Shown here: positions 22,844 through 32,969 of the stretch, one piece after another | Numbering within the stretch: position 1 is the stretch's first letter | Layout of the letters: every line of letters begins with the position of its first letter | DNA from: Stutzerimonas decontaminans | GTDB lineage: Bacteria; Pseudomonadota; Gammaproteobacteria; Pseudomonadales; Pseudomonadaceae | DNA length: 64,000 nt | Direction of reading: 5' to 3' | Assembly (NCBI RefSeq): GCF_000661915.1 | Contig: NZ_CP007509.1 | Span: forward strand, 4,043,501 to 4,107,500 | Program-made: the position numbers and the translations under genes | The notes under the pieces: model-generated | The model's input: only the letters and a program-made list of their open reading frames with translations | Databases searched by the model: none | What the model was told of the DNA's origin: nothing

Positions 22844-23485
22844 TCAGATTCCATACTGCTCGCGGTAGGCTTGTACCGCCGGCAGGTGTTGTTTTAGTTG
22901 AACGTCGTCGGCGAGATATTCCAGCACTTGCTCCAGAGACACAATACTGATTACCGGCATTCGATAATCACGTTCAACTTCTTGGATCGCCGACAGCTCG
23001 CCCTGCCCTCTTTCCTGCCGATTCAGCGCGATGAGCACGCCGGCCGCTTCTGCATTCTGCGCCCGGATGATCTGCATTACTTCGCGAATGGCGGTTCCTG
23101 CGGTGATCACATCGTCGACGATCAGCACGCGCCCGGTCAGCGGGGCGCCGACCAGGGTGCCACCCTCACCGTGATCCTTGGCCTCCTTGCGGTTGAAGCA
23201 CCAGGGCAGATCGCGCTGATGTTGCTCGGCAAGCGCGATGGCCGTAGCCGCGCCCAGCGGAATGCCCTTGTAGGCCGGACCGAAGATGACATCGAATTCC
23301 AGGCCACTTTGCATGACCGCCGAAGCGTAGAAGCGCCCGAGCTGGGCCAGTGCACTACCGCTGTTGAACAGGCCGGCATTGAAGAAATAAGGGCTGGTGC
23401 GGCCCGACTTGAGAGTGAACTCACCGAAACGCAGAACGCCGCGCTCGATGGCGAAGCGGATGAACTCGCGCTGGTACGCCTGCAT
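22844..23485 (-). CDS. pyrE: Orotate phosphoribosyltransferase
   Basis: Forms OMP from orotate and PRPP in pyrimidine synthesis. At 213 residues it has family length; the PRPP loop is [14 protein letters not shown] and the flavour motif [10 protein letters not shown] is intact. It is divergent from crc across 85 bases, the same arrangement as in other pseudomonads. Confidence 0.96.
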   Translation of the reverse strand: MQAYQREFIRFAIERGVLRFGEFTLKSGRTSPYFFNAGLFNSGSALAQLGRFYASAVMQSGLEFDVIFGPAYKGIPLGAATAIALAEQHQRDLPWCFNRKEAKDHGEGGTLVGAPLTGRVLIVDDVITAGTAIREVMQIIRAQNAEAAGVLIALNRQERGQGELSAIQEVERDYRMPVISIVSLEQVLEYLADDVQLKQHLPAVQAYREQYGI

Positions 23486-23570
23486 GAAGAAATTTCCCGG
23501 AAAACCACTGTTTTAGCTAATTGCGAAGAGCTTGGGTTATCATACACGCACGTGTTTTTAGGGGCCATTT

Positions 23571-24350
23571 ATGCGGATCATCAGTGTCAACGTGAATGGC
23601 ATTCAAGCGGCGGCACAGCGAGGATTGCTCAGCTGGCTGCAAGCGCAGAATGCCGATGTCATCTGCCTGCAGGATACCAGCGCCTCTGCCTTGGAACTCG
23701 ACGATCCGGCCTACCAGCTGGACGGTTATTTTCTTTATGCCTGCGATGCCGAGATTCCGGAGCAGGGAGGCGTGGCGCTCTACTCCAGACTGCAGCCAAA
23801 GGCCGTTATCACCGGACTGGGTTTCGAAACGGCGGATCGTTACGGCCGCTACCTGCAGGCCGACTTCGATAAGGTCAGCATTGCCAGCCTGCTGGTGCCT
23901 TCGGGCCATGGCGGCGACGCCAATCTGAACCACAAGCTCAAGTTCATGGACGAGTTCGCGCATTATCTGGACAAGCAGCGCCGCAAGCGCCGAGAGTACA
24001 TCTATTGCGGCTCTCTGTATGTTGCGCATCAGAAGCTGGACGTGAAGAACTGGCGCGACTGCCAGCAGGATCCGGGCTTCCTTGCGCCGGAACGCGCCTG
24101 GCTGGACGAGATCTTCGGCAACATGGGCTATATCGATGCTCTGCGCGAGGTCAATCGCGAAGGTGACCTGTTCAGCTGGTGGCCGGATACCGAACAGGCT
24201 GAGATGCTGAACCTCGGCTGGCGCTTCGATTACCAGATACTCACGTCCGGCCTGCGCCGCTTCGTGCGCAGCGCGCGCCTGCCACGTCAGCCGCGCTTCT
24301 CGCAGCACGCGCCGCTGATTGTCGATTACGACTGGACGCTGAGCCTGTAA
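23571..24350 (+). CDS. crc: Catabolite repression control protein Crc
   Basis: A 259-residue exonuclease-endonuclease-phosphatase fold protein starting MRIISVNVNGIQAAAQRG. Pseudomonas Crc lacks nuclease activity and instead stabilises Hfq on A-rich motifs in target mRNAs, silencing secondary carbon source genes. Full length and highly typical sequence. Targets in this window could include the glc, dad and gcd genes, but that is an inference. It is divergent from pyrE. Confidence 0.95.
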   Translation: MRIISVNVNGIQAAAQRGLLSWLQAQNADVICLQDTSASALELDDPAYQLDGYFLYACDAEIPEQGGVALYSRLQPKAVITGLGFETADRYGRYLQADFDKVSIASLLVPSGHGGDANLNHKLKFMDEFAHYLDKQRRKRREYIYCGSLYVAHQKLDVKNWRDCQQDPGFLAPERAWLDEIFGNMGYIDALREVNREGDLFSWWPDTEQAEMLNLGWRFDYQILTSGLRRFVRSARLPRQPRFSQHAPLIVDYDWTLSL

Positions 24351-24419
24351 GCCCGCATTGGCGACCGACGCGAAATGTGTCGGCCGCCGCTCAGGTGTCA
24401 ACCGAAGGCCGAAGCAGTC

Positions 24420-24788
24420 CTATTTGACGATCCGCCAGCAAAACGGATAGCGGTAGGGCTTGCCCTCGTTGGCCCGAATACCGGCGATCACCACTAGCAC
24501 CAGTGCCACCACACTCACCAGCACCATCAGCGGAAATCCGATGAGGATCCAGGCGAGCACGCCGCAGATCATCATCAGAATGCTGAACGTGAGCTGGAAA
24601 TTCAGCGCCTCCTTGCCCTGCTGATCGACGAAGGGATCCATGTCCTTCTTCAGCTGCCAGACGACCAGCGGACCAATCACGTTGCCGATCATCGGCGCCA
24701 GAAACCAGAAAAAGGACGAGTAGTGGCAGAACATTGCCCACTGACGCGCCTCGCGACTGGGCAGCGGTACGAGCTCCTGATCGGTCAT
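24420..24788 (-). CDS. DUF4870-domain membrane protein
   Basis: A 122-residue protein with three or four hydrophobic segments; the sequence WAMFCHYSSFFWFLAPMIGN and a final KPYRYPFCWRIVK are typical of the DUF4870 (Tic20-like) family. Function unknown. It is located 17 bases downstream of rph on the same strand, as in P. aeruginosa (PA5333, from memory), so cotranscription is likely. Confidence 0.8.
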   Translation of the reverse strand: MTDQELVPLPSREARQWAMFCHYSSFFWFLAPMIGNVIGPLVVWQLKKDMDPFVDQQGKEALNFQLTFSILMMICGVLAWILIGFPLMVLVSVVALVLVVIAGIRANEGKPYRYPFCWRIVK

Positions 24789-24805
24789 TTCGCGCTACCT
24801 CTCGC

Positions 24806-25528
24806 TCAGTCGGCCAGCGCTGCGCGCTGCAAGTCGAACAGCTGACGCACGCCGTCATGGGCCAAGGCCAACATCGCGTTGAGTTCCTGCGGGTGGAACG
24901 GCGCGCCCTCCGCGGTGCCCTGCACCTCGATAAAGCCGCCCGCGTCGGTCATCACCACGTTCAGATCGGTTTCGGCCGCCGAATCTTCCAGATAATCCAG
25001 ATCCAGCACCGGCTCGCCCTGATAGATACCAACCGAAACCGCCGCGATCATCTGCTTGATCGGGTCGCCCGACTTCAGACCGCCACGCTTCTTCAGCACC
25101 TTGAGCGCATCGATCAGCGCGACCATGGCACCGGTGATAGATGCGGTGCGGGTACCGCCGTCGGCCTGGATCACATCGCAATCGACGAACAGCGTGTTTT
25201 CGCCAAGCTTGCTCATATCCAGAGCGGCGCGCAGCGAGCGACCGATCAGACGCTGGATCTCCAGCGTGCGTCCACCCTGCTTGCCTCGCGAAGCCTCACG
25301 CTGGTTCCGCTCACCGGTAGCGCGGGGAAGCATGCCGTACTCCGCAGTCAACCAGCCCTGACCCTGCCCTTTCAGGAAGCGCGGAACGCCGGTTTCGATG
25401 CTGACCGTGCAGATCACTTTGGTATCGCCGAACTCCACCAGCACCGAACCCTCGGCGTGCTTGGTGTAGTTGCGGGTGATGCGGATCGAGCGCAGCTGAT
25501 CGGCGGCACGGCCACTGGGTCGCTTCAT
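24806..25528 (-). CDS. rph: Ribonuclease PH
   Basis: A 3'-5' phosphorolytic exoribonuclease trimming tRNA 3' ends. The 240-residue sequence is complete, with the phosphate site [14 protein letters not shown] and [25 protein letters not shown]. It has no C-terminal frameshift of the kind known in E. coli K-12. It is divergent from yicC, sharing 151 bases that include a TACAAT at 25635-25640 suited to be the yicC -10 box. Confidence 0.96.
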   Translation of the reverse strand: MKRPSGRAADQLRSIRITRNYTKHAEGSVLVEFGDTKVICTVSIETGVPRFLKGQGQGWLTAEYGMLPRATGERNQREASRGKQGGRTLEIQRLIGRSLRAALDMSKLGENTLFVDCDVIQADGGTRTASITGAMVALIDALKVLKKRGGLKSGDPIKQMIAAVSVGIYQGEPVLDLDYLEDSAAETDLNVVMTDAGGFIEVQGTAEGAPFHPQELNAMLALAHDGVRQLFDLQRAALAD

Positions 25529-25679
25529 GGATACGTCCTGCTAGAGAAGAAAGTGAACGGCATTATAGAGCCCATTACCACGGAAAAGGGTCGCGGCCGT
25601 CTGGCCATCGCTGCAGTGATGGCTGGTTTTACTTTACAATCCTCCGCCTTTCGCAGCCCCCATTCGAGAGGTATCCCCG

Positions 25680-26543
25680 ATGGTCCACAGCATGACGGCC
25701 TTTGCCCGCAGCGAGCAGGCCGGCACCCACGGCACCCTCAGCTGGGAAATCCGCTCGGTCAACCATCGCTATCTGGAGCCGCACCTGCGCCTGCCGGAAG
25801 CCTTCCGCGACCTCGAAGGCGCGGTCCGCGATGCCCTGCGCAAAGGCCTCTCGCGCGGCAAGGTCGAATGCACCCTGCGCTTCGCCGAAGAAAACAACCG
25901 CACCGCACTGCAGGTCGACCGCGAACGCGCCAGTCAATTGATCGCGGCCGCCGAGAGCGTTGCTGCGCTGATCAGCCAACCCGCGGCCATCGATCCCCTG
26001 CAGGTGCTTAGCTGGCCAGGCGTGCTGGTTGGCGATGCGCTCGACCCGCAGGCGCTCAACCAGAGTGCTCTGCAACTGTTCCACGACGCCCTCGAACAGC
26101 TGAAGGAAGGCCGCCGCCGCGAGGGTGAGGAGCTGGCCAAGCTGCTCAACGAGCGCCTGGACAGCATCCTCGAAGAAGTCGCCACGCTGCGCGAGCAGGT
26201 GCCGCAGATGCTTGCAGCCCAGCGTCAGAAGGTTCTCGACCGCTTCGCCGAGATGCGCGCCGAACTCGAGCCGCAGCGTCTCGAACAGGAAATGGTGCTG
26301 CTGGCGCAGAAGAGTGATGTCGCCGAAGAGCTCGACCGCCTCAGCACCCATGTGACGGAAGTGCGCCGAGTGCTCAAGACCGGCGGTGCGGCCGGACGCC
26401 GCCTCGACTTCCTCATGCAGGAACTCAACCGCGAAGCCAACACCCTCGGCTCGAAGGCATTCGACCCGCGCAGCACCCAGGCCGCGGTCAACCTCAAGGT
26501 ATTGATCGAGCAGATGCGCGAGCAGGTGCAGAACCTCGAATAA
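25680..26543 (+). CDS. yicC: YicC-family endoribonuclease
   Basis: A 287-residue YicC: N-terminal YicC-like domain beginning MVHSMTAFARSEQ, a long coiled-coil middle and the C-terminal DUF1732 region ending EANTLGSKAFDPRSTQAAVNLKVLIEQMREQVQNLE-type sequence. E. coli YicC has been described as an RNase acting on small RNA in cooperation with other nucleases. It is next to rph and gmk, the usual order. An intrinsic terminator lies after its stop codon. Confidence 0.92.
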   Translation: MVHSMTAFARSEQAGTHGTLSWEIRSVNHRYLEPHLRLPEAFRDLEGAVRDALRKGLSRGKVECTLRFAEENNRTALQVDRERASQLIAAAESVAALISQPAAIDPLQVLSWPGVLVGDALDPQALNQSALQLFHDALEQLKEGRRREGEELAKLLNERLDSILEEVATLREQVPQMLAAQRQKVLDRFAEMRAELEPQRLEQEMVLLAQKSDVAEELDRLSTHVTEVRRVLKTGGAAGRRLDFLMQELNREANTLGSKAFDPRSTQAAVNLKVLIEQMREQVQNLE

Positions 26544-27233
<690 letters not shown>

Positions 27234-27348
27234 CTCGGTTGGCGCACAGCCCGCAGAAACAGCGCTTCCATTAAGGCTGGTGATTTTTTAGACTACTCCG
27301 TCCGCTCGCCCATTCGGGCACGCTCTACCGCTACTGATGAGGAACACC

Positions 27349-27612
27349 ATGGCCCGCGTTACCGTTGAAGATTGCCTGGACAACGTCGATAACCGCTTCG
27401 AGCTGGTCATGCTCGCTACCAAGCGCTCGCGCCAGTTGGCCACCGGTGGCAAGGAGCCCAAGGTCCCATGGGAAAATGACAAGCCGACCGTCGTCGCCCT
27501 GCGCGAGATCGCTTCCGGCCTGGTCGACTACGATGTCATTGCACAGGACGAGATCGTTGACGACGAACCGCTCTTCACCCAGTACGAGGAAGAGCCGAAC
27601 GAGGCCATCTGA
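27349..27612 (+). CDS. rpoZ: RNA polymerase omega subunit
   Basis: An 87-residue omega subunit, [30 protein letters not shown], which aids assembly of RNA polymerase and forms part of a ppGpp-binding site. The start is set by GAGGA eight bases upstream; an ATG four codons earlier has no site. Followed by spoT after 60 bases, the conserved gammaproteobacterial order. Confidence 0.96.
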   Translation: MARVTVEDCLDNVDNRFELVMLATKRSRQLATGGKEPKVPWENDKPTVVALREIASGLVDYDVIAQDEIVDDEPLFTQYEEEPNEAI

Positions 27613-27672
27613 ATAAATGCCAGGTCGAAGTCGAACCGATAACATCGAAGCCCGCTGGCAAGGAGCATTATC

Positions 27673-29781
27673 TTGCCAGCCATAGACGCGCTTGCGGATC
27701 GCCTATCGACCTACCTCGGCCCAGACCAGGTCAATCTGGTCCGCCGTGCCTATTTCTACGCCGAGCAGGCCCATGACGGGCAGCGCCGGCGCAGTGGTGA
27801 AGCCTACGTCACCCATCCCCTCGCGGTAGCCAACATCCTCGCCGACATGCACATGGACCATCAGAGCCTGATGGCCGCGATGCTGCATGACGTCATCGAA
27901 GACACCGGCATTCCCAAGGAAGCGCTGGTTGCGCAGTTCGGCGAAACCGTTGCCGAACTGGTCGACGGGGTCAGCAAGCTGACCCAGATGAACTTCGAGA
28001 CCAAGGCCGAGGCACAGGCCGAGAATTTCCAGAAGATGGCCATGGCCATGGCTCGCGATATCCGCGTGATCCTGGTCAAACTCGCCGACCGCCTGCACAA
28101 CATGCGTACCCTGGAAGTGCTGGCCGGGGAAAAGCGCCGCCGCATCGCCAAGGAAACCCTGGAGATCTACGCGCCCATCGCCAACCGGCTGGGCATGCAC
28201 ACCATGCGCGTGGAGTTCGAGGATCTCGGTTTCAAGGCCATGCACCCGATGCGCTCCGAACGCATCCGCGCAGCCGTACGCCGCGCCCGCGGCAACCGCA
28301 ACGAGATCGTCGAGAAGATCGAACAATCGCTGATCCATTGCCTAGAGCGCGAAGGCCTGGAAGGCGACGTACTGGGCCGCGAGAAGCACCTGTACAGCAT
28401 CTACAAGAAGATGCGCGGCAAGCGCAAGGCGTTCCACGAGATCATGGACGTCTACGCGTTCCGCATCGTGGTGGACAAGGTCGACACCTGTTACCGCGTG
28501 CTCGGCGCCGTGCACAGCCTGTACAAACCGCTACCGGGCCGTTTCAAGGACTACATCGCGATCCCCAAGGCCAACGGCTACCAGTCGCTGCACACCACGC
28601 TGTTCGGCATGCACGGTGTGCCCATCGAGATCCAGATCCGCACCCGCGAAATGGAAGAGATGGCCAATAACGGCATCGCCGCGCACTGGCTGTACAAGTC
28701 CCCCGAGGACGAAGTACCCAAGGGCACCCATGCCCGCGCGCGGCAGTGGGTCAAGGGCGTACTCGAGCTGCAACAGCGTGCCGGCAACTCGCTGGAATTC
28801 ATCGAGAGCGTCAAGATCGACCTGTTCCCCGATGAGGTCTACGTCTTCACGCCCAAGGGTCGCATCATGGAGATGCCCAAGGGCTCCACCGCCGTCGACT
28901 TCGCCTATGCGGTGCACACTGACGTCGGCAACACCTGCATCGCCTGTCGCGTCAACCGTCGCCTGGCGCCGCTGTCGCAACCGCTGGAGAGTGGCTCGAC
29001 GGTGGAGATCGTCACCGCGCCGGGCGCGCGGCCGAATCCGGCCTGGCTGAATTTCGTCGTCACCGGCAAGGCACGCACGCATATCCGCCATGCCCTCAAG
29101 CTGCAGCGCCGCTCGGAGTCGATCAACCTCGGCGAACGCCTGCTGAGCAAGGCGCTCAGCGGTTTCGAGACCAGCCTGGAGAAGATCAGCCCCGAACGTA
29201 TCCAACAGGTCCTGACCGAGTACCACATGGAGTACGTCGAGGATCTGCTGGAGGACATCGGCCTTGGCAATCGCATGGCCTACGTCATCGCGCGCCGGCT
29301 GATCCTGCGCGACGATGAACAGGCGCCGGCCCTCGAAGGCCCGCTGGCCATTCGCGGCACCGAAGGGCTGGTGCTGAACTACGCCAAGTGCTGTACACCG
29401 ATCCCGGGCGACCCCATCGTCGGGCATCTGTCCGCCGGCAAGGGCATGGTCGTGCATCTGGAAACCTGCCGGAACATCGCCGATGTTCGCCACAACCCGG
29501 ACAAGTGCATCCAGCTGTCCTGGTCGAAGGATGTTACAGGCGAGTTCAACGTCGAGCTGCGGGTCGAGCTGGAGCACCAGCGTGGCCTGATCGCGTTGCT
29601 GGCCGGCAGCGTCAATGCCGCAGACGGCAACATCGAGAAGATCGGCATGGACGAGCGCGACGGCCGCATCAGCGTCGTCCAGCTGGTGGTCAGCGTGCAT
29701 GATCGCGTGCATCTCGCGCGAGTGATCAAGAAGCTGCGCGCCATCAAGGGCGTCACCCGCATCACCCGCGTCAAGGCCTGA
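27673..29781 (+). CDS. spoT: Bifunctional (p)ppGpp synthetase/hydrolase SpoT
   Basis: Degrades and makes the alarmone (p)ppGpp. Domains in order: HD hydrolase (about 25-175, with HPLAVAN and HDVIEDTG), synthetase (about 200-350, FKDYIAIPKANGYQSLHTT), TGS (about 385-445), helical/zinc region with YAKCCTPIPGD and a C-terminal ACT domain (about 630-702). TTG start at 27673 follows AGGAG by seven bases; the N terminus (M)PAIDALADRLSTYLGPDQ matches homologues. Part of the rpoZ-spoT-ridA unit. Confidence 0.96.
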   Translation: MPAIDALADRLSTYLGPDQVNLVRRAYFYAEQAHDGQRRRSGEAYVTHPLAVANILADMHMDHQSLMAAMLHDVIEDTGIPKEALVAQFGETVAELVDGVSKLTQMNFETKAEAQAENFQKMAMAMARDIRVILVKLADRLHNMRTLEVLAGEKRRRIAKETLEIYAPIANRLGMHTMRVEFEDLGFKAMHPMRSERIRAAVRRARGNRNEIVEKIEQSLIHCLEREGLEGDVLGREKHLYSIYKKMRGKRKAFHEIMDVYAFRIVVDKVDTCYRVLGAVHSLYKPLPGRFKDYIAIPKANGYQSLHTTLFGMHGVPIEIQIRTREMEEMANNGIAAHWLYKSPEDEVPKGTHARARQWVKGVLELQQRAGNSLEFIESVKIDLFPDEVYVFTPKGRIMEMPKGSTAVDFAYAVHTDVGNTCIACRVNRRLAPLSQPLESGSTVEIVTAPGARPNPAWLNFVVTGKARTHIRHALKLQRRSESINLGERLLSKALSGFETSLEKISPERIQQVLTEYHMEYVEDLLEDIGLGNRMAYVIARRLILRDDEQAPALEGPLAIRGTEGLVLNYAKCCTPIPGDPIVGHLSAGKGMVVHLETCRNIADVRHNPDKCIQLSWSKDVTGEFNVELRVELEHQRGLIALLAGSVNAADGNIEKIGMDERDGRISVVQLVVSVHDRVHLARVIKKLRAIKGVTRITRVKA

Positions 29782-29842
29782 GCCCCTCACTCCGCCGCCC
29801 TAACCGGCGACAGCTGCACGACGCCACGGCTGGCCGCTCTCG

Positions 29843-29864
29843 CCGCCAGCCATTATGCTGGCGG
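29843..29864. other. Stem-loop upstream of ridA
   Basis: A perfect eight-base inverted repeat (CCGCCAGC / GCTGGCGG) with a six-base CATTAT loop, placed 62 bases after spoT and 29 bases before ridA. There is no T-run, so a processing or RNA-stability element is more likely than a terminator. Confidence 0.4.
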
Positions 29865-29893
29865 ACCGTTGCCCAATTCCCAGAGGAGTCCCC

Positions 29894-30274
29894 ATGAGCA
29901 AGACCGTGATCAACACCGACAAGGCCCCGGCCGCCATTGGCACCTACTCCCAGGCCATCAAGGTCGGCAATACCGTCTACCTTTCCGGGCAGATCCCGCT
30001 GGATCCGCAGAGCATGGAGCTAGTGGAAGGTTTCGAAGCGCAGGCCGTGCAGGTGTTCGAAAACCTCAAGGCAGTGGCCGAAGCAGCAGGCGGCTCGCTG
30101 AAGGACATCGTCAAGCTCAATATCTTCCTCACCGACCTCGGCAACTTCGCCACCGTCAACGAGGTGATGAGTCGCTACTGCCAGCAGCCGTACCCGGCTC
30201 GTGCCGCGATCGGTGTCGCCGCGCTGCCGAAGGGCGCGCAGGTGGAAATGGACGCGGTTCTTGTCATCGACTGA
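29894..30274 (+). CDS. ridA: RidA, 2-iminobutanoate/2-iminopropanoate deaminase
   Basis: A 126-residue archetypal Rid[24 protein letters not shown] near the N terminus, the catalytic Arg in [20 protein letters not shown]. It deaminates reactive enamines from PLP enzymes such as threonine dehydratase. AGGAG precedes the ATG at 29894. Its place after spoT is conserved among pseudomonads. Confidence 0.94.
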   Translation: MSKTVINTDKAPAAIGTYSQAIKVGNTVYLSGQIPLDPQSMELVEGFEAQAVQVFENLKAVAEAAGGSLKDIVKLNIFLTDLGNFATVNEVMSRYCQQPYPARAAIGVAALPKGAQVEMDAVLVID

Positions 30275-30287
30275 TCGGGTCGTATGT

Positions 30288-30312
30288 CGACGCGGCGCCA
30301 GCCGCCGCGTCG
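30288..30312. terminator. Convergent hairpin between ridA and the OmpA-domain gene
   Basis: A perfect nine-base stem (CGACGCGGC / GCCGCGTCG) with a seven-base loop in the 43-base gap between two convergent stop codons. T-runs are weak on both sides, so termination strength is uncertain. Confidence 0.55.
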
Positions 30313-30317
30313 TTGAA

Positions 30318-30902
30318 TCAACGCACCAGAATTTCGACCCGTCTATTGCGCGGCTCGGCAGTGGCGTCCGGCGTCGCCACCAGCAGATTGCGCTCACCGT
30401 GGGACTCCACCCGCAACTCCATCGCCTCCAGCCCCTTGGCGCGCAGTAGCTCGGCGACCGCCTGGGCGCGGCGCAGACCAACCTGTTCGTTCGCCGCACG
30501 ATGCCCCAGGGTATCGGTATGACCAATCACCGTTACCACCGGATAGTCCCGACGCCGGGCTGCCAGCAGAACGCTGTCCAGCAGCTGTTCAGCCGCGCTA
30601 TCCAGCGCACTGGATGACGCCAGATGAAGGGTGAACCGCTCCGGCAATGCCGGCTGGGCGGCCAGCGCCCTGTCGAAATCCGCCTTGCGCCGCATCTCGG
30701 ACACGGCATAGGCCTGACCGGTGCCGGCGATCACCATGCCCTGGCCGGTCACCTCTAGCCGACGCTGCCCGTCCTCTCCAAGCGCCACGCCGCCGCGTCC
30801 GCCGTTGTCGTCCGCCAGCATCACGTAGGATTGCTGCGCGCAGCCACCCATTGCCGACATCGCCAGCAGCACCATCGTTTGCATCAGCATTGACGGCTTC
30901 AC
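30318..30902 (-). CDS. OmpA-family lipoprotein
   Basis: A 194-residue outer-membrane lipoprotein: signal with lipobox MGGC (cysteine near residue 21), then a poorly defined region, and an OmpA C-terminal peptidoglycan-binding domain (about 90-194) with the signature VIGHTDTLGHRAANEQVGLRRAQAVAE-type sequence and NRRVEI at the end. Start and the upstream FecR-domain stop overlap by four bases (ATGA), so the two proteins are made together. Confidence 0.82.
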   Translation of the reverse strand: MKPSMLMQTMVLLAMSAMGGCAQQSYVMLADDNGGRGGVALGEDGQRRLEVTGQGMVIAGTGQAYAVSEMRRKADFDRALAAQPALPERFTLHLASSSALDSAAEQLLDSVLLAARRRDYPVVTVIGHTDTLGHRAANEQVGLRRAQAVAELLRAKGLEAMELRVESHGERNLLVATPDATAEPRNRRVEILVR

Positions 30903-31360
30903 GGCGCCACCTTCATCAACACCTGGCCGCCACGTACGCCGATCCGGCCGTCCGGCGTGTCGACGGCAATGGCCTGCGGATCGAGGCGGGCCATGTCGCC
31001 AGCTATCAGGTTGAGCGTGCCGCGATTGAGCGTCGCGCGCAGACGCAGCTCATCCGATGCCGGGGCGAAGCGATAGTCGTCGAGAGTCAGCTCGCTGTGC
31101 GGGCCGAACGCCAATACGCTGCCGTCACCGAGGATCACCCCCAGACCACCTTCGGCGCCAGTGCTCAAAGCCACACCTGGCACGATCGCCTGGCCGACCT
31201 TGGCGGGGTTGGTATAGCCGCGGCTGCTGATGTACGCAGCGCCTTCCACCCGCGCTACATGCCCGACCGGCTCGGGCAGGTTTTCGGCGGCGGCAGGCGC
31301 AATCCAGACTGCAGCGACCATGCTGAAGGCACGCAGCATATAGTTGTTGAAGCAAGTCAT
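30899..31360 (-). CDS. Exported FecR-domain protein
   Basis: A 153-residue protein with a signal peptide (cleavage near APAAAE, residue 25) and a FecR-type beta domain (about 45-150) with GDGSVLAFGPHSELTLDDY and a terminal TPDGRIGVRGGQVLMKV. Unlike TonB-linked FecR anti-sigma factors, it has no N-terminal cytoplasmic DUF and no transmembrane anchor, so it is likely a free periplasmic FecR domain. It overlaps the OmpA-like gene by four bases. A second in-frame ATG at 31339 (MLRAFS) would give a tighter signal peptide. Confidence 0.78.
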   Translation of the reverse strand: MTCFNNYMLRAFSMVAAVWIAPAAAENLPEPVGHVARVEGAAYISSRGYTNPAKVGQAIVPGVALSTGAEGGLGVILGDGSVLAFGPHSELTLDDYRFAPASDELRLRATLNRGTLNLIAGDMARLDPQAIAVDTPDGRIGVRGGQVLMKVAP

Positions 31361-31710
31361 CGAATTCTCGAATCGTCAGGAAATGCAGTTGGAGCGATCC
31401 CGCTCCACTGGACTAAGGCAGTCCAAACCGGCAAAAAATCCGTACCGTTTCGTTTTCCGGTGATTTGTTGGCCGAACAGGGGCGAAGCCGGCCCTGTCTT
31501 GTCGAGGCGCCTCAGAGACGATTGTCAGCCGCCCGGCCTTGGGAAATATGGGAGTCGGAGCGAGCAGGCTCTCGCTGCGGCAGCCTGCGCACTCAGATGA
31601 CTCACATGCGCTGCGCTTCACTCCTGAGTAGTGATGCGATCCGAGCGCAGATAGAAATCCAGCAAATCGCTACGGGGGCGATCACTCTTCCCCGTTAGCG
31701 CGAAACGTCT
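31361..31710. other. 350-base region without a recognised gene
   Basis: Several short open frames exist on both strands but none has a ribosome site, family motif or sensible composition. It must hold the promoter for the FecR-OmpA unit on its left. On the right a weak six-base stem ACGGGG/CCCCGT (31672-31695) could end the solute-binding-protein transcript. Nothing else identified. Confidence 0.5.
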
Positions 31711-32469
31711 TCAGTTCACGTAACGCTGCGCTACCTGTCGCAGCAACCCTTCCTGCTTCATCTGGTCAAGGGTGCGCTGCAGTTTCTCGACGACCGCATC
31801 CGGCGTTTCCTTGTTCAGCGCCAGATAGAGGTCGACCCGGCTCAGGGTCAGCGCCACGGCCAGCGGTCCGACGCCGGCCTGCTTCGCCTCGTATTCGCCG
31901 GAGGGATTGGTGGTCGCCCACAGATCGAACTGACCGGCCTTCAGCTTGGCCGGTGTCTCGATCAGCGAGCTCTGCACCTCGATACCGCGGTTGATCAGGT
32001 ACTGGCTACCCACACTGCCCTCCTTCGAACCAATCCGGTATCGCTTGGCGTCTTCCAGGCTGGAAAGCTGGATCTGGCTATCCGGAGTCTTGAGCAGCAC
32101 GATCTGAATCTCGCTCAGCGGACCGACCCACTTGTACTTGGGCTCGCGCTCGGGGGTGCGGCTGAGCGAGAACACGGCGAAACCCGGGGTCTTTTCGGCC
32201 AGCTGCTGCAGGCGGCTCCACGGGAAACGCAACGTCATCGCGTAGGGCACGCCTGCGCGCTTGAACAGAGCGGCCACCACCTCGGCGTCGATGCCACTGA
32301 TCGCGTCCTCCTTGGCGAAGTTCTTGCCATCGACGGCCATGCTGAACGGCGGGAAGTTCTGCGTGAGCAGGTTGATCGTTTCCTCGTCGGCGCTGGCGGA
32401 GGCGAAAGGCAAAAAGGTAATCAGGGCGCCCAGCAAAGCGCGGCGAAGATACTTGTTGTTGGTCGGCAT
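31711..32469 (-). CDS. Family 3 extracellular solute-binding protein
   Basis: A 252-residue periplasmic protein with a signal peptide (MPTNNKYLRRALLGALITFLPFASASADEE) and a bacterial extracellular solute-binding domain of the polar amino acid type: GIDAEVVAALFKRAGVPYAM, LSRTPEREPKYKWVGP, IGSKEGSVGSQYL. No ABC permease or ATPase is adjacent. Orphan proteins of this group in pseudomonads are common and may feed other transporters or sensors. The start at 32469 gives a standard signal; an upstream ATG at 32517 would lengthen the cytoplasmic end. Confidence 0.8.
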   Translation of the reverse strand: MPTNNKYLRRALLGALITFLPFASASADEETINLLTQNFPPFSMAVDGKNFAKEDAISGIDAEVVAALFKRAGVPYAMTLRFPWSRLQQLAEKTPGFAVFSLSRTPEREPKYKWVGPLSEIQIVLLKTPDSQIQLSSLEDAKRYRIGSKEGSVGSQYLINRGIEVQSSLIETPAKLKAGQFDLWATTNPSGEYEAKQAGVGPLAVALTLSRVDLYLALNKETPDAVVEKLQRTLDQMKQEGLLRQVAQRYVN

Positions 32470-32969
32470 GTTGAAGTCTCGCGTCGATCGGACATTATTT
32501 TTCCGCACCGGTATCAAGCCCGGGCGGCTGTCGGCAGATTGTTGTTTGGCCCGCAGCAGTTCGTGACAAGCGACCGCGCGGCGACGGACCGTAGCAGGCC
32601 TTGGCGAGCCAATCTCTGCGTCGGATCACTTACGCGACAGAAGCCATTCATCAGCCGTTCTTGCATACGGCGTGCGAGGCGCCGCGACGCGTCTTCAAGT
32701 GCGGCTTTTCGTTCCGCAGGCGACCGGTCATTCGTCGAAAACCTGCTGCCCGTTCGTCGCGTAGCCGCCCCCGTGGTGGCTCTTGCCGTATTCTCGCCGG
32801 CTATCGGAGTCTGCCGACCCGAGACACAGTCGGGCATATAAATCGCATCCAACACATCCGAACTGTGGCGCGCCACGCAATTGGCGCTGCGGGGTTTCCC
32901 GCAAACAACTGTGGTCCGCCTCCTGGCGGTGGTTTGTCGAAACGTCGGGCCTTCCCGATTGGATGTGAA
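32470..32969. other. 500-base divergent intergenic region
   Basis: Lies between divergent start codons of the solute-binding protein and the FtsH-like protease. Open frames of 80-120 codons occur on both strands, but they are rich in Arg/Ser/Pro, without ribosome sites or known motifs, so I regard them as chance frames. The region should contain both promoters and an unusually long 5' leader for the protease gene. Confidence 0.5.

Noticed and set aside
24365..24383. Possible terminator after crc (CCGAC...GTCGG)
   Set aside because: Only five pairs, nine-base loop and no T-run.
28531..29790. A 419-codon minus-strand frame opposite spoT
   Set aside because: Shadow of spoT codon bias; no ribosome site or recognisable domain.
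31376..31698. Short open frames in the gap between the FecR gene and the solute-binding gene
   Set aside because: No ribosome site, no motif, overlapping frames on both strands of similar length.
32514..32876. Possible 120-residue protein in the FtsH upstream region
   Set aside because: Ser/Arg/Ala-rich composition, no ribosome site, several competing frames in the same stretch.
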